Shown piece after piece: positions 24,038-32,282 of a stretch of 38,105 bases of DNA. Below the pieces are notes generated by a model. It was not told where the DNA came from, made no database searches, and worked only from the letters and a program-made list of their open reading frames with translations. Location of the stretch: contig JAIOAU010000025.1 in NCBI GenBank assembly GCA_019873655.1, forward strand, positions 1-38,105. Reading direction: 5' to 3'. Position numbers and translations under genes: made by a program. Every line of letters begins with the position of its first letter. Position 1 is the stretch's first letter. The DNA is from Chloroflexota bacterium. Its GTDB lineage: Bacteria; Chloroflexota; Anaerolineae; Anaerolineales; Villigracilaceae.

Positions 24038-25045
24038 ATGATGATTCCCAATCAGTGGTACGCCATCCTGGAATCGAACGAGGTGAAAAAGAACCGGCCG
24101 GTCGGCGTGACCCGCATGGGCGAGAAACTGGTCGCCTGGCGCGACTCTGCCGGACGGGTCACCGTCATGGCCGACCGGTGTCCGCACCGCGGCGCGGCGC
24201 TCAGCGTGGGCAAGGTGACCGGCGACTGCATCCAATGCCCCTTCCACGGCTTCGAGTACGACCCCTCCGGGGCCTGCGCCCTGGTCCCCGCCAACGGACG
24301 CGCCGCCGAGCCGCCCAAGGCCCTGCACGTCAAGACCTATCCGACGCGCGAGGAACACGATTTCATTTACATCTGGTGGGGCGAACCGCAGGAGAGTTAC
24401 CCGCCCGTTCCCTGGTTCGAATCGATCCCCGACGAGATGGTGTACGCCACCCTGCGCGATCACTGGGCCAATCACTACGCCCGCGCCATCGAGAATCAAC
24501 TGGACGTGGTGCATCTGCCCTTCATCCATCACAACACCATCGGGCGCGGCAACCGCACACTGGTCAACGGGCCGATCGCCCGCCGCGAAAGCCATTGGGA
24601 GGACGACAACCTGATCAACCTGTGGGTCTACAACGAGGTGGACCGCGGCCAGAAGCCGAAGAAGCCCTCCGAACTGCCCGAACCGACCCGCCGCCCGTTC
24701 CTGCAATTCCGCTTCGGCAACCTGTGGCAGAACTGGATCGCCGACGGCATCCGCATCGTCATCGCCTTCGCCCCGATCGACGACGAGAACACCCTGATGT
24801 ACATCCGCTATTATCACACCGTGCGCCTCCCCGTCCTGCGGCAACTCTTCGGCTGGATGGGAACGCTGGCCAATCGGGTCATCGAGCGCCAGGACCGGCG
24901 GGTCGTCGTCACCCAGCGCCCGCCGCGCCCCGACCTGGGCATCGGCGAGATTCTCATCCAGGGCGACAATCCCATCGTCCTGTATCGCAAAATCCGCCGC
25001 GACCTGATCGAGGCCGCGCAGAAAACCGCCCGGCAAACTGGATAG
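24038..25045 (+). CDS. Rieske [2Fe-2S] oxygenase, large-subunit type
   Basis: This 335-residue protein has a Rieske domain with Cys48-Pro-His50 and Cys67-Pro-Phe-His70 binding the 2Fe-2S cluster. A catalytic domain follows, where 'ENQLDVVHLPFIHHNT' provides His159 and His164 for the mononuclear iron. The layout resembles vanillate demethylase and pheophorbide a oxygenase types. It would need O2 and a reductase partner, which is not encoded nearby. AAGGAG lies before two adjacent ATG codons; I take the first. It is the only clear oxygen-dependent enzyme here besides the respiratory genes. Confidence 0.88.
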   Translation: MMIPNQWYAILESNEVKKNRPVGVTRMGEKLVAWRDSAGRVTVMADRCPHRGAALSVGKVTGDCIQCPFHGFEYDPSGACALVPANGRAAEPPKALHVKTYPTREEHDFIYIWWGEPQESYPPVPWFESIPDEMVYATLRDHWANHYARAIENQLDVVHLPFIHHNTIGRGNRTLVNGPIARRESHWEDDNLINLWVYNEVDRGQKPKKPSELPEPTRRPFLQFRFGNLWQNWIADGIRIVIAFAPIDDENTLMYIRYYHTVRLPVLRQLFGWMGTLANRVIERQDRRVVVTQRPPRPDLGIGEILIQGDNPIVLYRKIRRDLIEAAQKTARQTG

Positions 25046-25073
25046 ACACGTCCGCCGAATCCTGGGGTAGAAT
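25043..25073 (+). promoter_or_regulatory. Candidate promoter of the HisKA-like gene
   Basis: TAGACA (25043-25048) and TAGAAT (25068-25073) each match five of six consensus positions, but the 19-base spacer is long. TAGAAT ends 15 nt before the ATG at 25089. Confidence 0.35.
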
Positions 25074-25088
25074 CTAATCGAAGCAACC

Positions 25089-25751
25089 ATGCCCTCGACA
25101 AAATTGACCCTCCCCACCGACATCGACATGGCGGAGTTCCTCTCCGTCCACGCCCACGATTTGCGCTCGCCGTTCAACCACATCATCGGCTTCGGCAAGA
25201 TGCTGCTCAACACCATCGGCGACGAACCGCTGACCGATTTCCAGAAAGAAGACCTGGGAACGGTGTACCGCAGCGGCCTGCGCGCCTATCTGTTGATCAA
25301 CGGTTTGATCGACGCCGCCCGCCTGCAGCGCAGCGAAAAGATTCTCTCGCCCGCAGAGACGGACGCGCAGCGCGCCTTCGAGACGGCCCTGACGCAATGG
25401 AAGAAATTCTATCCCACCAGCGGGACAGAAGTCGAAGCGCGCTTCGAGAGCGCCTCGGCAAGTCTGCGCGCCGACGAACAAATCCTGCCTCAGGTGATCT
25501 TCGGCTTTCTATCCTACGTGGCATTGTTCATCGAACCCGGCGGGAAACTGACCTTCACCCTGCGCGAAGAGGCCGACGACTTCGTCTTGGGCTTCGCCAG
25601 CCGTGGCCGAAAAGCCGCCCACGTCCCCGAACTCGACCTGCAATTGCTCGGCTATGTCAACCGCAAATTCGTGGAATTGCAGGGCGGCGAGATTCGCCGC
25701 GCCGAGGAGAACGACGAGGGCGCGCTGGTGCATGTCGCCCTCCCGAAGTAA
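25089..25751 (+). CDS. HisKA-type protein with degenerate ATP-binding domain
   Basis: This 220-residue soluble protein starts with a histidine-kinase dimerisation helix pair. The H-box 'SVHAHDLRSPFNHIIGF' places the phosphoacceptor at His23. The second half is the length of a reduced HATPase_c domain, but I cannot find the N-box asparagine or the DxGxG motif; the final strands are 'GGEIRRAEENDEGALVHVAL'. It has no sensor or membrane part. It may be a phosphotransfer protein like Spo0B or ChpT, or a pseudokinase. No response regulator is adjacent. It ends in a strong shared terminator. Confidence 0.7.
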   Translation: MPSTKLTLPTDIDMAEFLSVHAHDLRSPFNHIIGFGKMLLNTIGDEPLTDFQKEDLGTVYRSGLRAYLLINGLIDAARLQRSEKILSPAETDAQRAFETALTQWKKFYPTSGTEVEARFESASASLRADEQILPQVIFGFLSYVALFIEPGGKLTFTLREEADDFVLGFASRGRKAAHVPELDLQLLGYVNRKFVELQGGEIRRAEENDEGALVHVALPK

Positions 25752-25789
25752 CGAAGAACCCGTTTCCTTCAAGGAAACGGGTTCTTCGT
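25751..25789. terminator. Bidirectional terminator between convergent genes
   Basis: A perfect 17-bp stem with a TTCAA loop begins in the stop codon of the HisKA-like gene and ends directly at the stop of the DUF1385 gene. The arms are read as CGAAGAACCCGTTTCC and its complement. There is only a short T-run on either side, but stem strength and position between converging genes support the call. Confidence 0.8.
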
Positions 25790-26680
25790 TCAGCCGTCCG
25801 CTTCTCCTTCCGCCGCCTCTGCCCGGCGCATCTCCTCGAAGGCGCGGATGGCCACCTCCAGCATGCCCTCGTCGGGCGGGCGCGTCGTCAGCGATTGCAG
25901 GGCCAGGCTGGGCGCGACCATCGCCCGCACCAGCGGATGGCCGATGTGGTTGGCCGTCCAGCGGATGTACTCGTAGGCCAGCCCCGCCAGGACGGGAATC
26001 ATCAGCACGCGGCTGACCAGCCGCCAGCCGAGCGGGAGCGGCCCCAGCAGGGTGAACACCAGCAGGGAAAGCACCACCAGCGTCAACAGGAAGGCCGTCC
26101 CGCAGCGGGTGTGGGCCAGCGGGAAGCGCGCCACCGAAGCAGGCGTCAGGTCTGCGCCGGCTTCGTAGGCGTTGATGGTTTTGTGCTCCGCGCCGTGATA
26201 GGCAAAGACGCGCCGGACGTCCGGCATGAATCCGATTCCCCAGATGTAGGCAATCAAAAACAGCAGGCGGATGAGTCCCTCGAGCAGATTGCTCCACCAG
26301 GCGTTCCAGCGCAGGAAATGCTCGCTCAGCCAGCCCACCCCGGCCGGGGCCAGGAAAAAGACGCCGATGGCCAGCAGAAAGGTCAGGCCGAGGGTGAGAT
26401 AGAGGGTCGGGCCTTCGATTTTCTCGTCCTCGCCGGCCTGCAGATTGGCCGAGAGGGTCAGGGCGCGCAGGCCCAGGCCCAGGGCGTCCCACAGCAAGAC
26501 CAGGCCGCGCAGAAAAGGCAGGCGCGCCAGGCGGCTGCGGTAGATTTTCCCCAGCGGTTCGGTGCGGGTGACGATCGCGCCGTCGGGGGCGCGCATCGCC
26601 ACCGCGCAGACGCGGCGGCCGCGCATCATCACGCCCTCGATGACCGCCTGACCGCCGTAGTTGATGAGTTTCTCTTCCAT
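25790..26680 (-). CDS. DUF1385 family membrane protein (YqhQ-like)
   Basis: This 296-residue protein matches the DUF1385 pattern: 'YGGQAVIEGVMMRGRRVCAV' at the start, 'FAYHGAEHKTINAYEAGADL' in the middle (a possible metal site with His and Glu), then 'HTRCGTAFLLTLVVLS' and 'YEYIRWTANHIGHPLVRAMV'. Three or four membrane helices lie between. Its biochemical function is not established. The frame is open to a TTG at 26701, but the ATG at 26680 gives the family N-terminus MEEKLINYGGQAV. It follows the M20 dipeptidase gene on the same strand. Confidence 0.85.
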   Translation of the reverse strand: MEEKLINYGGQAVIEGVMMRGRRVCAVAMRAPDGAIVTRTEPLGKIYRSRLARLPFLRGLVLLWDALGLGLRALTLSANLQAGEDEKIEGPTLYLTLGLTFLLAIGVFFLAPAGVGWLSEHFLRWNAWWSNLLEGLIRLLFLIAYIWGIGFMPDVRRVFAYHGAEHKTINAYEAGADLTPASVARFPLAHTRCGTAFLLTLVVLSLLVFTLLGPLPLGWRLVSRVLMIPVLAGLAYEYIRWTANHIGHPLVRAMVAPSLALQSLTTRPPDEGMLEVAIRAFEEMRRAEAAEGEADG

Positions 26681-26708
26681 ACCGGTAAACGCTCGCGACA
26701 AACCTTGT

Positions 26709-28082
26709 TCAGGATTTCAAATTCAACAGAAAATGCGTCAACGCTTCGATGCCCCGATACCAGGTGGGCAGGTGCTGTTTTTCGTTCGGGGCGTGGACGT
26801 TGTCGTCCGGCAGGCCGAAGCCGCAGATGACCGACTCGACCCCCAGGATGGTCTGCATCTGGCCGACGACCGGGATCGAGCCGCCCTCGCGGCGGAAGAA
26901 CGGCCGCGTCCCCCAGACGGTCTCCAGCGCCCGTTCCATCGCCCGGATGGCCGGGCTGTGGCGGTCCGAGATGGAGGCCGCCGCCCCGTGCATGGAGGTC
27001 ACCTCCCAGCGGATGTCGGCCGGGGCGTTTTCTTCCAGGTAGCGCAGCAATTGCTGGTGAACTTCCTCCGGCCTCTGGTCGGGGACCAGGCGGCAGGAGA
27101 TCTTGGCCATCGCCCAGGCCGGGATGACCGTCTTGGACCCCGGGCCGGTGAAGCCGGACAGCAGGCCGTTCACGTCCAGGGTCGGGCGGGCGCCGACGCG
27201 CTCGTTGGCCGTGTACCCGGCCTCGCCGTAGAGGGCCGGGGCGCCGGTCTGCTCCAGGTAGTGCTGGTCGGCAACCGGCAGGCGCGCCATCTCGGCGCGT
27301 TCCTCGTCGCTGAGCGGCCGGACGCGGTCGTAGAAGCCCGGCAGGGCGACGCGCCCCTGGTCATCGTGCATGCCGGCGATCAGTTCGGCCAGGGCAATCG
27401 CCGGGTTGTGAACGACGCCGCCGTACAGGCCGGAGTGCAGGTCGTGGGCCGGGCCGTGAACGCGCAGTTCGAAATAGGCCAGGCCGCGCAGGCCGTAGGT
27501 GATGGTCGGCCAGTCCTTGCCGAGCAGGCCCGAGTCGGGGTTGAGGGCAAAATCGCAGGCCAGCAGGTCGGCGTGTTCGGTCATGAATTTGCCGAGGCTG
27601 GGCGAGCCGATCTCCTCCTCGCCCTCGATCAGCCACTTGACGTTGACCGGCAGGCCGCCGGTCTGCATCAGGGCCTCGACCGCCTTGAGCGCCGCCACGA
27701 CCTGCCCCTTCATGTCCGAGGCGCCGCGGGCGTAGAGATTTTCGCCGCGCTCGGCGGGCTGGAAGGGGTCGCTCTCCCACAATTCGAGCGGCTCGGCCGG
27801 CTGGACGTCGTAGTGGCCGTAAATGAGGACGGTCGGCGCGCCGGGCGCGCCCAGCCACTCGGCGTACACCACCGGATGGCGCTCGGTGGGAAAGACATCG
27901 ACCCGCTGCATCCCCAGGGCGCGCAGGTTGTCGGCCACCCAGGCCGCGGCGCGGCGGATGTCCTCGGCGTGGGCCGGGTCGGTCGAGACGGAGGGGATGC
28001 TCAAAATCTCGCCCAAGGCGCGGCGGAAGGCGTCGCGGTGGGCGCGGAGGTACGCCAGAGCCTGTTCTCGCTGATTATTCAT
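26709..28082 (-). CDS. M20 family dipeptidase
   Basis: This 457-residue di-zinc aminoacyl peptidase is probably cytoplasmic. Metal and catalytic residues are His90 and Asp92 in 'IYGHYDVQPAEP', Asp123 in 'ASDMKGQ', the catalytic Glu in 'EGEEEIGSPSLGKF', Asp183 in 'NPDSG', and the late His in 'DDNVHAPNEKQH'. A dimerisation lid domain lies between about 200 and 330. The closest style is that of the dipeptidases annotated as M20/M25/M40. With the upstream peptide-type binding protein it could take part in using imported peptides. Confidence 0.92.
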   Translation of the reverse strand: MNNQREQALAYLRAHRDAFRRALGEILSIPSVSTDPAHAEDIRRAAAWVADNLRALGMQRVDVFPTERHPVVYAEWLGAPGAPTVLIYGHYDVQPAEPLELWESDPFQPAERGENLYARGASDMKGQVVAALKAVEALMQTGGLPVNVKWLIEGEEEIGSPSLGKFMTEHADLLACDFALNPDSGLLGKDWPTITYGLRGLAYFELRVHGPAHDLHSGLYGGVVHNPAIALAELIAGMHDDQGRVALPGFYDRVRPLSDEERAEMARLPVADQHYLEQTGAPALYGEAGYTANERVGARPTLDVNGLLSGFTGPGSKTVIPAWAMAKISCRLVPDQRPEEVHQQLLRYLEENAPADIRWEVTSMHGAAASISDRHSPAIRAMERALETVWGTRPFFRREGGSIPVVGQMQTILGVESVICGFGLPDDNVHAPNEKQHLPTWYRGIEALTHFLLNLKS

Positions 28083-28094
28083 AGAAAAATCCTT

Positions 28095-28643
28095 TCACGT
28101 TTTCAAACTTCCGTAAAGATACCAATAGCGGTCGGCGGGAAACGCCTGAGCCAGTTCCTTCTCCCAGACGAAAGCGCCGGGGAGGAAATGACGCCGCAGC
28201 AGACGGTCGAGGTCGCCCAGCGCCTGCGCCTGCGGGGGCGTCTCGGACAGTTCGGCCAACAGGAGTTGCAGCATCACCCGCCAGCGCGCCTGACGCGGGT
28301 AGGCGTCGGCGTGTTCGGCGGGGGCGGCGCGGTAATCTTGCAGATAATTGCGCCACAAATCGAAGCGGGCGCCGACCTCGCGGGCGGCTTTGCGCTCCCA
28401 GGCCGCCCGCCAGCGCAGACGCGTCGCCTCCAGTTCGGCGTCGGCGCGCCGGAAGGAGGGGTCGTCCTCGCCGGCCGCCCAGCCGAGCAAACGCGCCCGG
28501 GCCAGCAGCAAGCCGCCGAGGGTCAGGCGCGGCAGGCTGACGGGTCCGGGCAGCGGCCAGAAGAGTTCGTCGGCGAGCAAATACGCGGGAAGTTCCTGAA
28601 CGCCAGCCTCGAAAAACGCCCGGTCTTGCTCGCGGGAAGGCAT
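28095..28643 (-). CDS. Conserved-looking hypothetical protein
   Basis: This 182-residue protein is rich in Arg, Ala, Leu and Trp and mostly helical. Visible stretches include 'LPAYLLADELFWPLPG' near the N-terminus and 'FVWEKELAQAFPADRYWYLY' near the C-terminus. There is no signal peptide or membrane helix. It lies 12 bases upstream of the dipeptidase gene and 12 bases downstream of the binding-protein gene, so it is in their operon. AGAGGA precedes the ATG. I do not recognise a family. Confidence 0.65.
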   Translation of the reverse strand: MPSREQDRAFFEAGVQELPAYLLADELFWPLPGPVSLPRLTLGGLLLARARLLGWAAGEDDPSFRRADAELEATRLRWRAAWERKAAREVGARFDLWRNYLQDYRAAPAEHADAYPRQARWRVMLQLLLAELSETPPQAQALGDLDRLLRRHFLPGAFVWEKELAQAFPADRYWYLYGSLKT

Positions 28644-28655
28644 GTTCGAAGTCCT

Positions 28656-30332
28656 CTAGGGTTCGCCGGCAGGCTGTTCCCCGCGGCCGGTGACCAGGTA
28701 CCAGTTCCAGATGCTGTTGAAGCGGTCGGCCGGTTCGAAGAGCGGGGCCACTTGGACGCCGCGCACCTGTCCGTCCACGCCGTAGTTATAGACTTCGAAA
28801 AACAGCGGCAAAGCGGGCAATTCGCGGGCAAAGATGACCTGGAAGTTGCGATACAGCCGGGCGCGGGCCTCGCGGTCGGCGATGACGCGGGCCTGCTCGA
28901 GATACTCGCTCGCCGTGCGGTTGTCCCACTGCGAATAGTTCTGTCCGCCGGTGATTTCGGCCTGGTGCCAGAACGGATAGGGGTCGGGGTCGTAGGCCCG
29001 GCTCATATCCAGGTCTACCAGGGCGGCCTGGTAATTGCGGGCAGCCAGGCGGTTGTCGATCAGTTGCCGGTAAGGCACGGCTTCCAGGTTCACTTCGACG
29101 CCGAGGGCCGCCCAATCCTGCTGAATGGCCTGGGCCAGCAAAGCGTGCAGGCCGTCATCGGGGTACAGCAAGGTGAAACGCAGCGCCACGCCCTCGCGGA
29201 CGCGGGCAAAGCCGTCGGGGGGCAGGAAGTAACCTTCGTCCTGCAAGAGGTTGATGGCGGCGCGGCGATCGAAGGGGATGGGGTCGAGGCCGTCATAGTA
29301 GGCCCAGGTGCCCGGCAGAAGCGGGCTGTCGCTCAGGATGGCCTGACCGCTCAGATAGGTGTTCACCATCCACTGACGGTTCAGGCCCATCATCAAGGCG
29401 CGGCGGATGTCCTTGTCTTGGAAGAAGGGGACATCCGTGTTGTTCAGATTCAACAACACCAGGGTCAGGCGCGGCATACGGCTGGAATAGAGCGCCAGGT
29501 TGGGGTCTGTCAGGGCCGTGGGCAGAATATCGGGAGTGATTCGGCTGATTCCCAATACCTCCCCCTCCTGATAGGCCCGCATCGCCGAGGCCGCGTCGGG
29601 ATAGTAACGGAAGACCATTTGCTCGATGTAGGGAACCTGGCCGTAATACTGCGGGTTGACCGTCAGCACGACCCCGGTCACCTGGCCGTCCTCGACGACC
29701 AACTGCTCGAAGCGAAACGGCCCGCTGCCGACCGGCGCCAGATTCAAGGGGGCGTTGGCCAACTGATCCGGGGAAACGGCCTGCCAGAGATGCACGGGCA
29801 AGACGCCAAAGGTCAGATAGTCGAGGAAAGGCGCGAACGGCTCCGGCAGACGGAATTGAAGCGCCTTGTCGCTCAGGCGGACGACTTCCACCTGCGACCA
29901 CAGGGCGCGCACATCCGCCGGAAAGGCCGAGAACTCGCTCTGCAACAGACCGATGGTGAAGATCACGTCGTCGCTGGTGACCGGCTGGCCGTCGTGCCAG
30001 ACGGCATTCGGGCGGATGGACACGTTGTAAACCGTCCCGTCGAGCGAGACGCCCCACGAATCGGCCAAATCAGGCACGGGCGTGCCGGTGGAATCGAAGC
30101 GCAGCAGGCCGCTGAAAATCAGGCGATCCACGTCCCGATCGGCCGGATTGTACAGGTCGAGCATCGGATTCAGGCGGCCGAACGAGCCGATCAACGCCTC
30201 GGTATAGACGCCGCCGCTGACCGGCTGGGGAACCGTCAGCGTGACCTCCGCTTGTTTTTGGGTCAACAAGAGGACAGCCACCAGGACGAGGGTCAAGAAG
30301 ACGATCAGGATTTGCCAGCGCAGTTTTTTCAT
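28656..30332 (-). CDS. Peptide/solute-binding protein (SBP_bac_5 family)
   Basis: This 558-residue extracellular binding protein has the family 5 layout: 'GGVYTEALIGSFGRLNPMLD' at the start of the mature part, 'RPNAVWHDGQPVTSDDVIFT' as the family hallmark, and 'IRRALMMGLNRQWMVN' and 'YPFWHQAEI' later. The N-terminus is one membrane helix without a lipobox Cys, so it is either secreted or anchored by that helix. No permease or ATPase genes are nearby, so it is an orphan component or serves another transporter. The ATG at 30330-30332 is preferred over an in-frame TTG 6 bases upstream. Confidence 0.88.
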   Translation of the reverse strand: MKKLRWQILIVFLTLVLVAVLLLTQKQAEVTLTVPQPVSGGVYTEALIGSFGRLNPMLDLYNPADRDVDRLIFSGLLRFDSTGTPVPDLADSWGVSLDGTVYNVSIRPNAVWHDGQPVTSDDVIFTIGLLQSEFSAFPADVRALWSQVEVVRLSDKALQFRLPEPFAPFLDYLTFGVLPVHLWQAVSPDQLANAPLNLAPVGSGPFRFEQLVVEDGQVTGVVLTVNPQYYGQVPYIEQMVFRYYPDAASAMRAYQEGEVLGISRITPDILPTALTDPNLALYSSRMPRLTLVLLNLNNTDVPFFQDKDIRRALMMGLNRQWMVNTYLSGQAILSDSPLLPGTWAYYDGLDPIPFDRRAAINLLQDEGYFLPPDGFARVREGVALRFTLLYPDDGLHALLAQAIQQDWAALGVEVNLEAVPYRQLIDNRLAARNYQAALVDLDMSRAYDPDPYPFWHQAEITGGQNYSQWDNRTASEYLEQARVIADREARARLYRNFQVIFARELPALPLFFEVYNYGVDGQVRGVQVAPLFEPADRFNSIWNWYLVTGRGEQPAGEP

Positions 30333-30334
30333 GA

Positions 30335-30363
30335 CCAAAAAGAAAAGGCCCGTGCCGGGCCTT
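30335..30363 (-). terminator. Rho-independent terminator after secG
   Basis: On the minus strand AAGGCCCG and CGGGCCTT form a perfect 8-bp stem with a 3-base loop, followed by TTCTTTTT. It sits right before the binding-protein start, which means that gene may need its own promoter or read-through. Confidence 0.75.
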
Positions 30364-30385
30364 GCTCATGGAAGAAGGCTTTTCG

Positions 30386-30446
30386 CGCCCGGTCGCGACT
30401 CTGTGCAGGGAACCTCGCCACAGCAGTCACCGTTTCGGACCGGGCG
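30386..30446 (-). ncRNA. Structured 3' UTR element after secG, unidentified
   Basis: The 9-bp arms CGCCCGGTC and GACCGGGCG enclose 43 bases that form a second helix (GACT, bulge, CTGTG pairing with CACAG and AGTC). The outer stem begins directly after the secG stop, and a terminator follows about 20 bases later. It lacks tRNA landmarks (no GGTTCGA) and the SRP-RNA core. It may be a 3' UTR structure or small RNA; no known class is assigned. Confidence 0.3.
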
Positions 30447-30671
30447 TCAACCCTTGACCACCACCGTGATAATCGCCAGCGTAAAGAACACGACGCTAAA
30501 GATAACCGTCACCCAGAACAGCACCTTCTCGATCCCCCGCCGGGCGGTGAACACGCCGCCCATATCCGTCCCAGACAAACCGCCCAGGCCGGCCCCTTTG
30601 CTCTGCAGCAGGATGCTGGCGACCAGAGCGATTGATGTTACAATCAGCGCAATATCCAGAATGCGTTCCAT
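30447..30671 (-). CDS. secG: Preprotein translocase subunit SecG
   Basis: This 74-residue protein has two membrane helices and the conserved loop 'LLQSKGAGLGGLSGTDMGG' followed by 'RRGIEKVLFWVTVIFSVVFF'. SecG assists the SecYEG channel in protein export. The frame is open to 30728, but the ATG at 30671 with GGAGG just upstream gives the family N-terminus. Transcription is from a strong promoter 28 bases upstream. Confidence 0.93.
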   Translation of the reverse strand: MERILDIALIVTSIALVASILLQSKGAGLGGLSGTDMGGVFTARRGIEKVLFWVTVIFSVVFFTLAIITVVVKG

Positions 30672-30698
30672 TTTGCCTCCAAAGAATTTAGCCGCCAA

Positions 30699-30728
30699 AT
30701 TATACCTGTGAAGAGGGAAAACCGTCAA
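30699..30728 (-). promoter_or_regulatory. Promoter of secG
   Basis: On the minus strand TTGACG (30728-30723), an 18-base spacer and a perfect TATAAT (30704-30699) form the best -35/-10 promoter in the window. The leader is about 20 nt and contains the GGAGG ribosome-binding site. Confidence 0.75.
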
Positions 30729-30733
30729 CGAAG

Positions 30734-31792
30734 ATGGACGAACTGACTGTCAACCTGCACATGCACACCCGCTACTCAGACGGCAGCGGGACGCACGCCG
30801 ACCTGGCCGGCGCGGCCCTGAAGAGCGGCGTGGACGTGCTGCTGGTCACCGACCACAACGTCTGGGTCCAGGGAGTGGAAGGATACCACGAGGCCGACGG
30901 CCGCCGCGTCCTCCTGCTGGTCGGCGAGGAGATTCACGACCAGGCCCGCGACCCGCAGAAGAATCATCTGCTGGTCTTCGGCGCCGAACGGGAACTGGCG
31001 ACCCTGGCCGACGATCCGCAGCGGGTCATCGACGCCGCGGCGCGGGCCGGCGGCCTGTCGTTCCTCGCCCACCCGATCGACCCGGCCCTGCCGGCCTTCG
31101 GCGAGACCGACATCTCCTGGGAAGATTGGAGCGTGCGCGGCTACACCGGCCTCGAACTGTGGAACGGCTTCAGCGAACTCAAGGTCGTGGTCAAGAGCAA
31201 ATTGCACGGCCTTTTCTACGCCTACTTTCCCGAATTCATCGCCCGCGGCCCCTTGCCGGGGGTATTGAAAATCTGGGATGACCTGTTATCCACCGGGCAA
31301 CGCGTCGTGGCCGTCGGCGGCTCGGACGCCCACGCCCGGCCGATGTCCATGGGGCCGCTGCGCCGCGTGATCTTCCCCTACGAATATCACTTTTCGGCGG
31401 TCAACACGCATCTGTTGACCCCCGGCCCGTTGAGCGGCGACCTGGAGGCCGACCGCCAAATGGTCTATCGGGCGCTGGCCGAGGGCCACTGCTTCATCGG
31501 ATACGACCTACCCGCCCCAACGCGCGGCTTCCGCTTCTCGGCCCATGGCCTGGAACAGACGGCCGTCATGGGCGACGAAATTCCACTCGAAAAGAGCCTC
31601 ACCCTGCAGATCAAAACCCCCGGCCGCGCCCACCTGCGTCTGCTGCAAAATGGACGGGTCATCAAACAGGCCTACGCCGAAGCCCTGACGCACGTGGCCG
31701 CCGAGCCGGGCGTCTATCGGGTGGAAGTCTATCGCCGCTTCCTGGGGCGGCTGCGCGGCTGGATTTACAGCAACCCGATCTACGTCCGGTAG
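30734..31792 (+). CDS. PHP domain metal-dependent phosphoesterase
   Basis: This 352-residue protein has the PHP motifs in order: 'NLHMHTRYSDGSGTHADL' (His9, His11, Asp16), 'LLVTDHNVW', 'LVGEEIHD', 'SFLAHPIDP' and 'AVGGSDAHARPM'. These bind a trinuclear metal centre that hydrolyses phosphoesters; known relatives include histidinol phosphatase and nucleoside 3',5'-bisphosphate phosphatase. A C-terminal domain of about 100 residues (from about 255) looks beta-rich, 'TLQIKTPGRAHLRLLQNG', and may bind the substrate. The ATG lies 5 bases beyond the divergent secG promoter. Confidence 0.85.
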   Translation: MDELTVNLHMHTRYSDGSGTHADLAGAALKSGVDVLLVTDHNVWVQGVEGYHEADGRRVLLLVGEEIHDQARDPQKNHLLVFGAERELATLADDPQRVIDAAARAGGLSFLAHPIDPALPAFGETDISWEDWSVRGYTGLELWNGFSELKVVVKSKLHGLFYAYFPEFIARGPLPGVLKIWDDLLSTGQRVVAVGGSDAHARPMSMGPLRRVIFPYEYHFSAVNTHLLTPGPLSGDLEADRQMVYRALAEGHCFIGYDLPAPTRGFRFSAHGLEQTAVMGDEIPLEKSLTLQIKTPGRAHLRLLQNGRVIKQAYAEALTHVAAEPGVYRVEVYRRFLGRLRGWIYSNPIYVR

Positions 31793-31813
31793 AGGCAAAA
31801 CGCTCTTGCAACA

Positions 31814-31835
31814 GCCCTCCCCAAAACCGGGCTTT
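31814..31835 (+). terminator. Weak terminator after the PHP gene
   Basis: AGCCC and GGGCT form a 5-bp stem with an 11-base loop followed by TTT. It is weak and lies just before the rpsF promoter. Confidence 0.3.
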
Positions 31836-31840
31836 TAGCG

Positions 31841-31846
31841 TACAAT
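31841..31846 (+). promoter_or_regulatory. Candidate -10 box of the rpsF operon
   Basis: TACAAT matches five of six positions. A good -35 is not seen. The leader of about 100 bases is GC-rich with a hairpin (GCCGCGC / GCGCGGC) and could carry the S6:S18 autoregulatory site known in other bacteria, but I cannot assign that motif by eye. Confidence 0.4.
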
Positions 31847-31949
31847 AGCGCCCGTCTCTGCCGCGCCCCTGCGCGCGGCGGCTTTCCGCCCCCGGCTGCG
31901 CCTACGGCGGCTGACCGGGAGCATACCCGAGGAAAGGAGGTTTTCCCAC

Positions 31950-32234
31950 ATGCGCAAGTACGAGTTGGTTTGCGTTGTCCATCCCGATCAGGATGAGGCC
32001 GCCCTGAACGGCATCATCGAAAAAATCAAGGGATGGATCAGCGAGGCCGGCGGCAGCGTGGACAAGGTGGACCTGTGGGGCCGCAAGCGGCTGGCATACG
32101 CCATCCGCAAGCAGCAAGAAGGCCAGTACGTCTTGTTCAACATCACGCTCCCTCCAACGGCCGCGGCCGCGCTGGACCAGAATCTGCGCTTCCTGGAAGC
32201 CGTCATCCGGCACATGCTCACCGTCGTTGACTGA
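31950..32234 (+). CDS. rpsF: 30S ribosomal protein S6
   Basis: This 94-residue protein has the S6 start 'MRKYELVCVVHPDQDEAAL', the central 'VDLWGRKRLAYAIRKQQEGQ' and 'YVLFNITLPPTAAAALDQNL'. S6 binds 16S rRNA together with S18, encoded two genes downstream. A perfect AAAGGAGG lies before the ATG. The order rpsF-ssb-rpsR is conserved in many bacteria; rplI, which often follows, is not present. Confidence 0.97.
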   Translation: MRKYELVCVVHPDQDEAALNGIIEKIKGWISEAGGSVDKVDLWGRKRLAYAIRKQQEGQYVLFNITLPPTAAAALDQNLRFLEAVIRHMLTVVD

Positions 32235-32282
32235 GCCGCCAGGCGCCGATTCTTCGTTTATTGAGAATGTAAGGAGAAAGAC

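Noticed and set aside
30364-30446. tRNA gene after secG
   Set aside because: secG is followed by tRNA-Leu in some bacteria, but no T-loop GGTTCGA, no CCA-end context and no anticodon arm can be drawn here.
26661-30635. Open frame of 1324 codons on the plus strand
   Set aside because: It is antisense to the dipeptidase, the hypothetical and the binding-protein genes, with no recognisable domain; a composition artefact.
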